Of a stretch of DNA of 64,000 bases, positions 25,202 through 33,077 are shown piece by piece. Made by a program: the position numbers and the translations under genes. The stretch is from positions 186,001-250,000 of the forward strand of contig CAVZNV010000018.1 of assembly GCA_963776735.1 (NCBI GenBank). Direction: 5' to 3'. The number at the start of each line of letters is the position of its first letter. The first letter of the stretch is position 1. This DNA is from PALSA-612 sp963776735. Lineage in GTDB: Bacteria; Actinomycetota; Thermoleophilia; Gaiellales; Gaiellaceae. A model generated the notes under the pieces. That model saw nothing but the letters and a program-made list of their open reading frames with translations. It was not told the DNA's origin and did not search any database.

Positions 25202-26097
25202 CCGGGGAGCTCGGGCGCCGGCTGCGCCGCGAACCTCTTCGGCTGGCGCGGACGCCGCGTTGCGAGCGCCGAGCCGGTCAGGATCAGCGCGAGCCCGACC
25301 CCCATTCCGGCCGTGAACGACTCGCCGAGGAACGCCACGCCGGCGATCGCCGCCACCGCAGGGTTCACGTACGTGATCACGGTCGCGCGGACTGGTCCCG
25401 CTTCCGAGATCAGCTGGAAGAAGACGACGAACGCGAGCGCGGTGCAGACGAAGGCGAGCACGATCACTGACACGATCACCTCGGGACCGGGCGCGGTCGA
25501 GGGCAGCCGCAGGACACCGGCGGGCGTGTACGCAATCGCACACAGGCTCAGCGACGCTGCGATGACGCCGAGCGCGGGCAGGCCGCTCAGGTAACGGTCG
25601 AGGATCAGCGGCCCGAGCGCGTAGCAGAACGCGACTCCGAAGACCTCCGCGATCGATCGTGCGTCGGCGCCGCCCGTGTCGAGCCCGACGAGCGCTGCGA
25701 CCCCGACGAGCCCGACGACGAGCCCCGCGAGCGCCGATCCGCTCAGGCGGTCGCGCGATCTCGTCCCCAGCGCGAGGAGCACGCCGATCAGCGGCACGGC
25801 CGCGATCAGCAGCGCCGTCAGCGAGCTCGACAGCTTCTGCTCGGCGCTCGCGAGCAGCAGCCAGGGGATGCCGATCTCGATCGCCGCGAACAGGACGAGC
25901 GGCTTCCAGCGAGGCAGCACGGCGCGCAGCTCGTTCCGCCAGGCGGCGAGCGGGAGCAGTAGCAGTGCTGCGAGCAGGTTCCGAGACCAGACGAGCGTGG
26001 CAGGGGAGAGATCCCGCACCGCGATCTTGATGAACAGGTACGGAATGCCCCAGATCACGCACATCGCTGCGAACAGAACGAGGCCGCGCCGGGACAT
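25198..26097 (-). CDS. EamA/DMT-superfamily transporter
   Basis: 299-aa integral membrane protein with about ten transmembrane helices arranged as two EamA repeats. The first opens with LVLFAAMCVIWGIPYLFIKI, and the second has VVFFQLISEAGPVRATVITY and NPAVAAIAGVAFLGESFTAG, the typical EamA C-terminal signature. These drug/metabolite transporters export amino acids or metabolites; substrate unknown. The start ATG 26097 has GAGG upstream. Confidence 0.88.
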   Translation of the reverse strand: MSRRGLVLFAAMCVIWGIPYLFIKIAVRDLSPATLVWSRNLLAALLLLPLAAWRNELRAVLPRWKPLVLFAAIEIGIPWLLLASAEQKLSSSLTALLIAAVPLIGVLLALGTRSRDRLSGSALAGLVVGLVGVAALVGLDTGGADARSIAEVFGVAFCYALGPLILDRYLSGLPALGVIAASLSLCAIAYTPAGVLRLPSTAPGPEVIVSVIVLAFVCTALAFVVFFQLISEAGPVRATVITYVNPAVAAIAGVAFLGESFTAGMGVGLALILTGSALATRRPRQPKRFAAQPAPELPG

Positions 26098-26156
26098 CCT
26101 CGGCTTCTACCAGTTCAACAGTCGACGGCGACGGGCGGTCCTGCCACACTGAAGAC

Positions 26157-27836
26157 GTGCAGCTGAAGCCGCGGTCACGGCCGGTGTACGAGATTTCGCG
26201 CGTCGGTGCCTATTCGGACGCCCGGACGTCGGCAAGGAGCCGGCGCCGCTGGCCGTGGGCGGTGGCGCTCGTGGTGCTCCTCGCTCTCGGCGCCATGGCG
26301 TTCGCGTTCTTCGCGTGGCCGCAGGGCGCGATCGCCGCGGACGAGCTCGGTCTGGCGAAGCTGAGCAAGCCGAGCTTCGGCTCGAGCAACGTCCAGGTCA
26401 CGGCCGCGACGTCAGCGAACCGGCCGATCCCGGTCAGCGTCCGCCCGGACGGCGTGATCTGGCCGGCGAAGCCGATTCCGCCCGGGACGCTGATGCACGT
26501 GGACGTCACGATCAAGCGGCCGAGCTGGGTGAGCTGGTTGACCGGAAGCACGGAGCACCTGCGCCTCTGGGTCCGCGCGCCGAAAACCGACCTGCAGCAG
26601 GACTGGCTCCTCGTCAAGCCCGGCTCGCCGGTCAAGGTCGCGTTCGGAAGGCCTGTGTCGGCGGTTCAGCTCACCGGCACGGGCGCCGGCAAGCCGTCGG
26701 TACGCCTGCTCCCGCACCCGGCCAAGGTGGTCTCGCTCGGCAACCTCGGCGTCGCCGGTGCGATCGGCATCAGCGCCGTCGGCCGACGCTGGGAGCGCTT
26801 CCCCGAGCCCGCCCGCGTGACCTGGTTCCGCGCCGGCGGCGGGCCCGAGGTGCTTGCGACCCCCGCAACCGGGACGGCGCTCTCGTACGACACGCCGATC
26901 ACGCTGCAGTTCTCGCGCCCCGTGAGCTCGATCTTCTCCGGCAAGCAGAAAGTGCCGTGGGCGGGGAAGATCCCCGGCTCCTGGAAGCAGACCGACACGC
27001 ACACGCTGGTCTTCACGCCGCACGGCTTCGGCTGGGGCGTGGACACGGCGGTGAAGGTGCACCTGCCGAAGGCGGTCGAGCAGGTCGGCAAAGCGGGCGG
27101 CCCGACGCGCGTGCTGGCGTTCACGACTCCGACCGGTACGACGCTCCGGCTGCACCAGCTCCTCGCGCAGCTCGGTTACCTGCCGCTCACGTGGACGGCG
27201 AAAACGGGGGACGCCGGCCCCACGGTCGGCGAGCAGGTCCAGGCCGCGGCGAACCCGCCGGACGGCACGTTCTCCTGGCGCTACGGCAACACCCCGAGCG
27301 AGCTCACGAAGCTGTGGTCGCCGAACGCGTGGAACAGCATCACGCGCGGCGCGGTCATGGCCTTCGAGAGCGACAACGATCTGCTCACGGACGGCTACGC
27401 AGGCCGCAACGTCTGGCAGACGCTGATCGCCGCGGTGCTCGCCGGCAAGAAGAACAAGTACGACGGCTACTCGTTCGTGATCGTCCACCGCAACCAGCGG
27501 CCGCAGTCGCTCGTCGTCTGGCACAACGGCGTGACCGAAATCACCACGCCCGCGAACACGGGCATCCCGCAGGCGCCGACCGTGCTCGGGGTCTACCCCG
27601 TGTACGCGCGCTTCGTGGTGACGACCATGCGGGGCACGAACCCGGACGGGACGAAGTACGCCGACCCGGGCATCCCGTGGGTGAGCTACTTCAACGGCGG
27701 CGACGCGATCCACGGCTTCACGCGAGCTTCCTACGGCTCGCCGCAGAGCCTCGGCTGCGTCGAGCTGCCGGCGTCGGAAGCGGCACAGGTCTTCCCGTTC
27801 ACGCCGATCGGCACGCTCGTCGACGTCACCTCCTGA
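26157..27836 (+). CDS. L,D-transpeptidase with Ig-like domains
   Basis: 559-aa membrane-anchored periplasmic/cell-wall enzyme. A cytoplasmic basic N-terminus precedes one transmembrane helix (WAVALVVLLALGAMAFAFFA, residues about 37-56). Ig-like/SBP-type domains follow (SYDTPITLQFSRPVSSIF is typical of mycobacterial-type Ldt). A peptidoglycan-binding-like helix region (LHQLLAQLGYLPLTWTAK) precedes the C-terminal YkuD domain. The catalytic motif is IHGFTRASYGSPQSLGCVEL: His, then Ser-x-Gly-Cys with the nucleophilic Cys about residue 540. It forms 3-3 peptidoglycan cross-links. Start GTG 26157. Confidence 0.9.
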   Translation: MQLKPRSRPVYEISRVGAYSDARTSARSRRRWPWAVALVVLLALGAMAFAFFAWPQGAIAADELGLAKLSKPSFGSSNVQVTAATSANRPIPVSVRPDGVIWPAKPIPPGTLMHVDVTIKRPSWVSWLTGSTEHLRLWVRAPKTDLQQDWLLVKPGSPVKVAFGRPVSAVQLTGTGAGKPSVRLLPHPAKVVSLGNLGVAGAIGISAVGRRWERFPEPARVTWFRAGGGPEVLATPATGTALSYDTPITLQFSRPVSSIFSGKQKVPWAGKIPGSWKQTDTHTLVFTPHGFGWGVDTAVKVHLPKAVEQVGKAGGPTRVLAFTTPTGTTLRLHQLLAQLGYLPLTWTAKTGDAGPTVGEQVQAAANPPDGTFSWRYGNTPSELTKLWSPNAWNSITRGAVMAFESDNDLLTDGYAGRNVWQTLIAAVLAGKKNKYDGYSFVIVHRNQRPQSLVVWHNGVTEITTPANTGIPQAPTVLGVYPVYARFVVTTMRGTNPDGTKYADPGIPWVSYFNGGDAIHGFTRASYGSPQSLGCVELPASEAAQVFPFTPIGTLVDVTS

Positions 27837-27882
27837 CGCGCCTTCTCACCCCGCTTTCACGCGGCCTGGGTATCCAGGCAAC

Positions 27883-28515
27883 GTGGCGCGATTCCGTCTG
27901 CGAGGAGGTCCCGAGGGAAACGAGCGCCTGACGTCGACGATGGGGCTCGTGCTCGTCGGCCTGCTCGTCGTCGAGGCCGCGACGACGCTCTCGCTGAGCT
28001 CGTTCCTGCCGGTCCACATCTTCCTCGGATTGCTGCTGCTCCCGCCGATCGCGCTCAAGCTCGGAACGACCGGGTGGCGGTTCGCGAGCTACTACCTGCG
28101 GCGTCCCGAGTACCGCGCGAAGGGACCGCCGGCGCTGGGGCTGAGGCTGCTCGCACCGCCCCTCGTCATCGCCACCGTCGTCCTCTTCGGGACGGGCGTT
28201 GCCTTCCTCGCCGTCGGGCACGGCGGTGGGCTGCTGCTGACCGCGCACGTCGTGAGCTTCGTCGTCTGGGGCGTGCTCGTGTCCGTGCACGTGCTCGCGT
28301 ATCTGGTGCGCGTCGCGCGTGAGGGGATGGCCGACTGGCGTCCCGGCAGGCCGTGGGCGGGAGCGAACGTCCGGCGCTGGACGGTGGTCGGCGCGCTGCT
28401 CGCCGGTGTCCTCGTCGGGCTCGGCACCTACTCCACGCAGACGGACTGGCTTTCTCACCGGCACCACCATCACCACGAGTTCGACGCCCGGGCAGCGCGC
28501 AAGAATTCGGGCTGA
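27883..28515 (+). CDS. Four-helix membrane protein, cytochrome b561-like
   Basis: 210 aa with about four to five transmembrane segments (LVLVGLLVVEAATTLSLSSF, IFLGLLLLPPIALKL, APPLVIATVVLFGTGVAFLA, VVSFVVWGVLVSVHVLAYLV, TVVGALLAGVLVGLG). Histidines sit in helices as in b-type cytochromes (FLPVHIFLG, LTAHVV, VSVHVLAY), so haem binding is plausible but inferred. The C-terminus is His-rich (HRHHHHHEFDARAARK), which may bind metal. Follows the L,D-transpeptidase by 46 nt. Confidence 0.6.
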   Translation: MARFRLRGGPEGNERLTSTMGLVLVGLLVVEAATTLSLSSFLPVHIFLGLLLLPPIALKLGTTGWRFASYYLRRPEYRAKGPPALGLRLLAPPLVIATVVLFGTGVAFLAVGHGGGLLLTAHVVSFVVWGVLVSVHVLAYLVRVAREGMADWRPGRPWAGANVRRWTVVGALLAGVLVGLGTYSTQTDWLSHRHHHHHEFDARAARKNSG

Positions 28516-28534
28516 GCGGGGTCTTCTCTGGTGA

Positions 28535-28966
28535 ATGGCCGAATCAGCCGATACCGAACTGGTGTTTCGAGCTCGACTCCCGGCCACGCCGCCCTCGATC
28601 GCGGTCTTCCGAGACCAGCTGCGTCGCTGGCTGGAGCAGCGGCAGGTTCTCTCCTCGCAGATCTTCGACATCGTCCTCGCGTGCTCCGAGTCCTTGACGC
28701 TCGTGATCGAGCACGGCGGCAGGCAGGTCGCGCTCGTCGTCGACGTGGAAGCTGCGATCGAGGGCGGTGAGGTCGTGCTGACGACCCGCGACTACGGGCT
28801 CTGGGACGAGACGCACGCCGAGGAGCGGGAGGAGCCGCTCGGGCTGGCGCTGATGCGCGCCTTCATGGACTCGGTCGAGCTCGAGCGCCACGCCGACGGA
28901 CAGCGGGTCACGCTCCGCAAGCGGATCACGATCGCGACCGACGAGCCGCAGGCGCTCTTGTCCTGA
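28535..28966 (+). CDS. Anti-sigma-factor-like ATP-binding protein (HATPase_c_2)
   Basis: 143 aa resembling RsbW/SpoIIAB-type anti-sigma kinases: LRRWLEQRQVLSSQIFDIVL, the N-box-like ACSESLTLVIEHG, G1-like VVLTTRDYGLWDE and EPLGLALMRAFMDSVELER. The Asn of the N box appears replaced by His (IEHG), so ATP binding may be weak. Such proteins hold a sigma factor until an anti-anti-sigma protein competes; no STAS or sigma gene is adjacent. Start ATG 28535. Confidence 0.7.
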   Translation: MAESADTELVFRARLPATPPSIAVFRDQLRRWLEQRQVLSSQIFDIVLACSESLTLVIEHGGRQVALVVDVEAAIEGGEVVLTTRDYGLWDETHAEEREEPLGLALMRAFMDSVELERHADGQRVTLRKRITIATDEPQALLS

Positions 28967-29032
28967 CTCCGTGACCCGCAGGGACATGCTTGCCCGCCTC
29001 CGCCCTTCGTTTCGGGCACACTGTCCGCCGTC

Positions 29033-29548
29033 GTGCGGAAAAAGGTGCTGCTAATCGGGATGTTCATGGCGGCCGCGGCTGTGGCCGCGACGGGCGCACG
29101 CGGGGTCTCGATCACGTCCATGATCGTCCTCGACCGCTCGATCGCAGGGGTGCGTCTCGGCGAGACGCGGGCGAGCATCGAGCGGCGGACCGGAGCCGGC
29201 TCGCTCGTCTCGGTCAGGGCCGACACCTCGACGACCCCTCCCGGCCGGATCGAGCGGCTCGCCTACGACGCGGCCGGTCTCTACATCACGTACTCGGCGG
29301 CGGGCGCCGCGCCGGCTCAGCTCGCGGCCGGCAAGGCGATGGTGCTCGAGACGACCTGGACGACGTTCAAGACGCCGCAGGGCGTTCACGTCGGTTCGCC
29401 GCTCGCGGCGGTGAAGGCGATCCCGGGCATCCGCTGCTTCGGCGCCGTCTGCCAGCACGGCTTCGTCCGCGGCGGCTCCGGCACGTCGTTCCTCGTCGAC
29501 CAGGTGCGGAAGAAGGTCGTCAGGATCGTCGTCAGCGCCGGCTCCTGA
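29033..29548 (+). CDS. Secreted hypothetical protein
   Basis: 171 aa from GTG 29033. Signal peptide VLLIGMFMAAAAVAATGARG. The mature domain has IAGVRLGETRASIERRTG and VHVGSPLAAVKAIPGIRCF, a pattern seen in small secreted actinobacterial proteins where two similar half-repeats (GxxLGxxxxxVxxxxG) occur; fold and function unknown. Two cysteines (RCFGAVCQHG) may form a disulphide. Confidence 0.6.
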   Translation: MRKKVLLIGMFMAAAAVAATGARGVSITSMIVLDRSIAGVRLGETRASIERRTGAGSLVSVRADTSTTPPGRIERLAYDAAGLYITYSAAGAAPAQLAAGKAMVLETTWTTFKTPQGVHVGSPLAAVKAIPGIRCFGAVCQHGFVRGGSGTSFLVDQVRKKVVRIVVSAGS

Positions 29549-29581
29549 CCGTTCACCCGCCGACGTCACCCGGATTTCGTC

Positions 29582-29587
29582 TACTGT
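29582..29587 (+). promoter_or_regulatory. -10 element TACTGT of the membrane-anchored protein gene
   Basis: TACTGT ends 7 nt before GTG 29595. Confidence 0.4.
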
Positions 29588-29594
29588 CGCCCAC

Positions 29595-30080
29595 GTGAAT
29601 CTCGGCCGCAGCCCCATCCTCCTGATCGTCGCCGTTTTCTTCCTGCTCTTCATCGTGCTCTCGATCATCAACCGAAAGAGCTCGACGAGCCTGAACGACA
29701 CCGACCGGGCGCTGCGCACGAACCAGGCGCTGAACCGGGTGATGGACGCCGAGGCGACGTTCCTGAAGCAGCACAAGGTCTACACGGGCCACGTGTCCGA
29801 TCTGGTCGCGATCAACAAGAAGATCGGCACCGACCTCGCCGACGGAGTCGTCTCGATCCAGGTCGACTCGAACGACAACAAGACGTACTTCGTTCAGGTC
29901 ACCAGCACCGTCCTGCTTCTCAACAGGACCTTCACGAACGGCGACCGGGTTCAGCACAGCTGCCTGCAGATCAAGAGCGCCGGCAAGCCGTACTGCCAGC
30001 GGACGACCTCGGACATCGCGAAGTCGCTGCCGAACGGACCGACGGGCGCCACGGGCGCGACCGGTCCGACCGGCAAATAG
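29595..30080 (+). CDS. Membrane-anchored protein with short collagen-like tail
   Basis: 161 aa with one N-terminal transmembrane helix (ILLIVAVFFLLFIVLSII) and a pseudopilin-like following helix (RALRTNQALNRVMDAEATFL), then an extracytoplasmic domain with two cysteines (SCLQIK, YCQRTT). The last residues are Gly-X-Y triplets, GPTGATGATGPTGK. The arrangement resembles type IV pseudopilins without the processing site; function unknown. Start GTG 29595 from the upstream -10. Lies just upstream of tatA. Confidence 0.55.
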   Translation: MNLGRSPILLIVAVFFLLFIVLSIINRKSSTSLNDTDRALRTNQALNRVMDAEATFLKQHKVYTGHVSDLVAINKKIGTDLADGVVSIQVDSNDNKTYFVQVTSTVLLLNRTFTNGDRVQHSCLQIKSAGKPYCQRTTSDIAKSLPNGPTGATGATGPTGK

Positions 30081-30111
30081 TCGCGCCGTAGCGACCTCCC
30101 GAGCCGGGTGG

Positions 30112-30117
30112 TAGGCT
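30112..30117 (+). promoter_or_regulatory. -10 element TAGGCT of tatA
   Basis: TAGGCT ends 7 nt before ATG 30125; leaderless spacing. Confidence 0.55.
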
Positions 30118-30124
30118 GTCACCC

Positions 30125-30364
30125 ATGGGATTCGGATCAATCGGTGCGGGGGAACTGCTGATCCTGCTCCTCGTCGTTCTTCTCGTGTTCGGCCCGAAGC
30201 GGCTTCCGGAGATGGGGCGCTCGCTCGGACGCGGAATGCGCGAGTTCAAGAACTCGGTGACGAAGGACGACCACCAGCCGGCCGAGGTGACCACGGCTGC
30301 GGCAATCGAGGAGCCTGTTCGAGCGCCCATCGGTACCAGCAAGCGCGAGCACGACTCGATCTAG
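30125..30364 (+). CDS. tatA: Sec-independent protein translocase TatA
   Basis: 79 aa. One N-terminal transmembrane helix (GAGELLILLLVVLLVFGPKR) with the conserved FGPKRLPEMGRSLGRGMREF hinge and amphipathic helix, then a variable charged tail. TatA oligomers form the size-variable pore that exports folded proteins with twin-arginine signals. tatC follows 3 nt after the stop, so the two form one operon. No tatB is seen; a TatA/TatC minimal system is usual in some Gram-positives. Confidence 0.95.
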   Translation: MGFGSIGAGELLILLLVVLLVFGPKRLPEMGRSLGRGMREFKNSVTKDDHQPAEVTTAAAIEEPVRAPIGTSKREHDSI

Positions 30365-30367
30365 GCC

Positions 30368-31170
30368 ATGCGCCTTTTGCCGCGTCGCCTCGAGCACGGG
30401 GAAGAGGCGAGCGTTGTCGAGCACCTCGGTGAGTTTCGCTCACGCATCTTCTGTCTGCCTGATCGCGATCGTCGCGACGACGACGGTCACGTACATCTTC
30501 AACCACCACCTCATCGGCTGGCTCGAGCGGCCGTTGCACGGCAAGAAGGTCGTGGCATTCGACGTCACCGAGCCGTTCCTGACCACCTTCTGGATCGCAC
30601 TCTGGGCCGGTTTGCTGCTCGCGACGCCGATCGTGTTCTGGCAGGTGTGGGGATTCTTCGCGCCGGCATTCGACAATCACAGCCAACGGAAGATCGTCGG
30701 GTTCGCCTTCTTCGCCGCCGGGCTGATGGTCGCCGGTGTCGCTTTCGGCTACTTCATCGTGCTGGACCCGGCCGTCTCCTTCCTGACGAACTACAACAGC
30801 AGCCAGTTCCACTTCCAGCCGAGGGCGAACAGCTACTTCTCGTTCGTCACGCTGGTCATGGTGGCGACGGCCATCGTCTTCGAGCTCCCCGTCTTCATCC
30901 TCGCCCTGGCGCGGATCGGGATCCTGCCGGCCGACCGGCTGCGAAAGAACCGCCGGCTCGGCTACGTGATCGTGGCCGCGATCGCGGTGGCGCTTCCCGG
31001 CGTCGACCCGGTCACGACGACGCTCGAGATGATCCCGATGCTGATCCTCTTCGAAGGGCTCGATCTGGCTCGCCGTCTTCTTCGACCGGCGCTGGAAGCG
31101 CGCCGCCGCCGCGAAGGACGCGGCCTGGGAAGACGAGTACCCGGATCCGTTCGAAGCCGACGCGATCTGA
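30368..31170 (+). CDS. tatC: Sec-independent protein translocase TatC, with two frameshifts
   Basis: Six-helix membrane receptor of the Tat pathway. The N-terminus (ATG 30368) carries the family hallmark SVVEHLGEFRSRIF. The body in another frame has VTEPFLTTFWIALWAGLLLA, PIVFWQVWGFFAPAF and FELPVFILALARIGI, and the last helix plus tail WLAVFFDRRWKRAAAAKDA in a third reading. One extra base near 30450 (TTC-T-GTC) and one extra G near 31061 (GAAGGGCTCG, expected EGSIWLAVFF) break it; correcting both gives a normal 267-aa TatC ending at TGA 31168-31170. Two independent +1 indels in an essential-type gene with otherwise perfect conservation look more like sequencing errors than decay. Confidence 0.88.
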
Positions 31171-31338
31171 CGGACTACTCCGACCGGATTAGGGCGCTCG
31201 CGCTCTCCTTCCCGGAGACCTACGAGGACGAGCCCTGGGGCCACCCGGTCTTCAAGGTCGCGGACAACCGCATGTTCGCGGCGCTGTCGTCCGCGACGCC
31301 GGTTTCGCTGACCGTCAAGCTGACCACCGAGGAGCGTG

Positions 31339-31346
31339 AGATCGCA
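31339..31346. repeat. Target site duplication, left copy
   Basis: AGATCGCA directly before the left inverted repeat; identical to 34085-34092. Eight-bp duplications are usual for the IS1595 family. Confidence 0.95.
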
Positions 31347-31375
31347 GGGAATTATCCCTTCGCGGGGGGTAGACT
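31347..31375 (+). repeat. Left terminal inverted repeat
   Basis: Begins GGGAATTATCCCTT; 24 of 29 positions match the reverse complement of the right end. The outer 12 bases are nearly self-complementary. Confidence 0.93.
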
Positions 31376-31397
31376 GCATCGTGCATGGCAAGCAGCC

Positions 31398-32165
31398 TCA
31401 CGGAGTCTCCAGTGTCTTAGGGTCAAAGCGCGTCGCAAAGGCCTTCAGGCTCTCCGCTGCGATGGTCGTCTCAGGCGGCCACGAGACCGGGGTCAGTCGA
31501 CTCGGCCACAACTGGCGGACAAACCCACGGCGTTCGTCGTCGCTGGTAGGGGGCAGAGCCCTAAGCGCCGCCGCGTCAAACGGTATGAGAGTCTGGATAA
31601 CCAGTTCAAGGATTCGGAAGGTAATGAGGTAAAGGTTCGGGTAGTCGGAGAACTGGCCTCGTTCAGCTTCCCGCTCTGTGAGCCATGTTCTGATCCACCC
31701 TCCGACGATGTAGTCGAGACCTGTGGCGGCTAGCCAAACATGCGACCCCTCCGGAGGGCGACGGTCTCTGTGAAACGCTTTGTGAATAGCGGGGGGGAAG
31801 ACGGGACGAGCCTGATTCTGGTCCGACAGGATTGCCACAAGCGTAGACCAGGTCGCTATGCGTTCTTGGTCAGCCAGGGCTGGAATCGTTATCGAGTGCC
31901 CCAGCGCTGCAGGCTCGAGGATGTCTTCAGCTGCTTTGTCTATTCGGTCCATCCAGCCGCTGTTGCAAGAATTACACGCGACTCGGGGAGCGAGGTTGAA
32001 GCTTGCGCTCTTCCAGGCGGTCTGATGTTCCCCAAGTGGATCGCGTGTTTCCAGGGTTGCGTGAAACTGCCCCTGAAACGGCATCAACCGGGCCATCCAT
32101 GCTTCTCCAAAGACGTGAGTCCTGGTGACCGGAGAACGTCCGCAGAAGATGCACGACCTAGCCAC
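31398..32165 (-). CDS. HNH-like zinc-binding protein, IS passenger
   Basis: 255 aa from GTG 32165. An N-terminal CxxC (SCIFCGRSPVTRTHVFGEAW) followed by VACNSCNSGWMDRIDKAAED gives the CxxC...H...CxxCN.GWM pattern of McrA/HNH-type zinc endonuclease folds. The canonical second and third His of HNH are not clear, so nuclease activity is uncertain. The rest (about 170 aa) is unrecognised. Ends 22 nt inside the left inverted repeat, as the outermost passenger. Confidence 0.6.
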   Translation of the reverse strand: MARSCIFCGRSPVTRTHVFGEAWMARLMPFQGQFHATLETRDPLGEHQTAWKSASFNLAPRVACNSCNSGWMDRIDKAAEDILEPAALGHSITIPALADQERIATWSTLVAILSDQNQARPVFPPAIHKAFHRDRRPPEGSHVWLAATGLDYIVGGWIRTWLTEREAERGQFSDYPNLYLITFRILELVIQTLIPFDAAALRALPPTSDDERRGFVRQLWPSRLTPVSWPPETTIAAESLKAFATRFDPKTLETP

Positions 32166-32169
32166 GAGG

Positions 32170-32175
32170 TAGCCT
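32170..32175 (+). promoter_or_regulatory. -10 element TAGCCT of the small IS ORF
   Basis: TAGCCT ends 6 nt before ATG 32182, the leaderless spacing of this window; supports the small ORF being expressed. Confidence 0.4.
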
Positions 32176-32181
32176 CAGCAT

Positions 32182-32319
32182 ATGGCGCGGAAGAAAAAAC
32201 CACAGTACGACGGGCCGACTCAGAAGACGCCGGCCACCGGCGAGACGATCCCACTGCCGAAGCGCAGCGAGATCATGGACGCGCTCAAGAAACTCGCGCG
32301 GCCGTCTGCAAAAAACTAG
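32182..32319 (+). CDS. 45-aa basic protein inside the IS element
   Basis: Begins MARKKKPQYDGPTQKTPATG and continues ETIPLPKRSEIMDALKKLAR to PSAKN. Strongly basic at both ends. Similar short KKP.YDGPTQ..G.EIP.PKR proteins occur near mobile genes in actinobacteria, from memory. It runs opposite to the three other IS genes, lies between the HNH-like and NYN genes, and overlaps the 3' end of the NYN gene by 4 nt. No function assigned. Confidence 0.55.
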   Translation: MARKKKPQYDGPTQKTPATGETIPLPKRSEIMDALKKLARPSAKN

Positions 32320-32942
32320 GGGTGCGGGAGAGCGTGCGCGTAGTTCACGCGCGTCTCGACAAGGTCGAACACAGCCTGCGAGATGTAATGGTGATAGACG
32401 GGCGGCTTGGTTCTGATCCGCTGGTTAAACGTCGCGGACGACCACGACGCCGTCTCCACACACTCCTGTCCCTTAAGACGCTGGAGTATCTCCACCGCTG
32501 GGACCAAGTCCGTGTCGTGAGAAAAGATGACCACGACGTCGCATTTAGTCAGGCACCACTCGACTGCTTCAAGAGCGAGCTGGACGTCGACGCCTTTCTC
32601 CCGGGGCGGTTCCTGCGGGTCACGCGAGTACCTCAGTGGTCGCAGCTTCGGCATCACGACTTCTTGGTTATCGCGTATCCATGCGGCGGCTTGGCGTCGG
32701 TTCGCCGCATAGCCGGGTTGGTCGTACTTCTGAGACGGGAGTCCGCGATGGATGTTGACGCGGAGGAGTCGGGCGTCTGCGCCACGGCCGTTGCCCCCGG
32801 CGAGTATGCGGGCCAGGGTGTACGGGCTGTAGTTGCCGTACTCGTTCGGGTAGTCGCGCCAGCCGAAAGCTTCGCGGGCCGTCTTGTACGTGTTCTGCCA
32901 GTCGATGAAGACGGCGATGGTCTTGGCCGCAGAAGCATTCAT
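32316..32942 (-). CDS. NYN-domain (LabA/PIN-like) RNase-type protein, IS passenger
   Basis: 208 aa from ATG 32942. PIN-like NYN fold: TIAVFIDWQNTYKTAREAFG (first Asp and Asn), KGVDVQLALEAVEWCLTKCD (central Asp) and VVVIFSHDTDLVPAVEILQR (SxDxD). All acidic metal ligands are present, so RNase activity is plausible. Encoded within an IS1595-type element, between transposase and HNH-like genes. Role in transposon biology or as a defence or addiction module is open. Confidence 0.82.
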   Translation of the reverse strand: MNASAAKTIAVFIDWQNTYKTAREAFGWRDYPNEYGNYSPYTLARILAGGNGRGADARLLRVNIHRGLPSQKYDQPGYAANRRQAAAWIRDNQEVVMPKLRPLRYSRDPQEPPREKGVDVQLALEAVEWCLTKCDVVVIFSHDTDLVPAVEILQRLKGQECVETASWSSATFNQRIRTKPPVYHHYISQAVFDLVETRVNYAHALPHP

Positions 32943-33077
32943 TTTAGGTGCCCCGTCAGTGCGGCCGAGGCCGGACGACGGGGAGCAATGTCTTTAACCT
33001 ATCGGCATCGAGGCGACAAAGTCAAGCCCCCGCCAAATGGTTACGAGGGTAAGGGTAGCAAAGCCCGCGCGGGGCTG

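Noticed and set aside
28478..28505. His-rich end of the b561-like protein as an engineered tag
   Set aside because: HRHHHHHEF is followed by natural sequence and a native stop; natural metal-binding tails of this kind are common.
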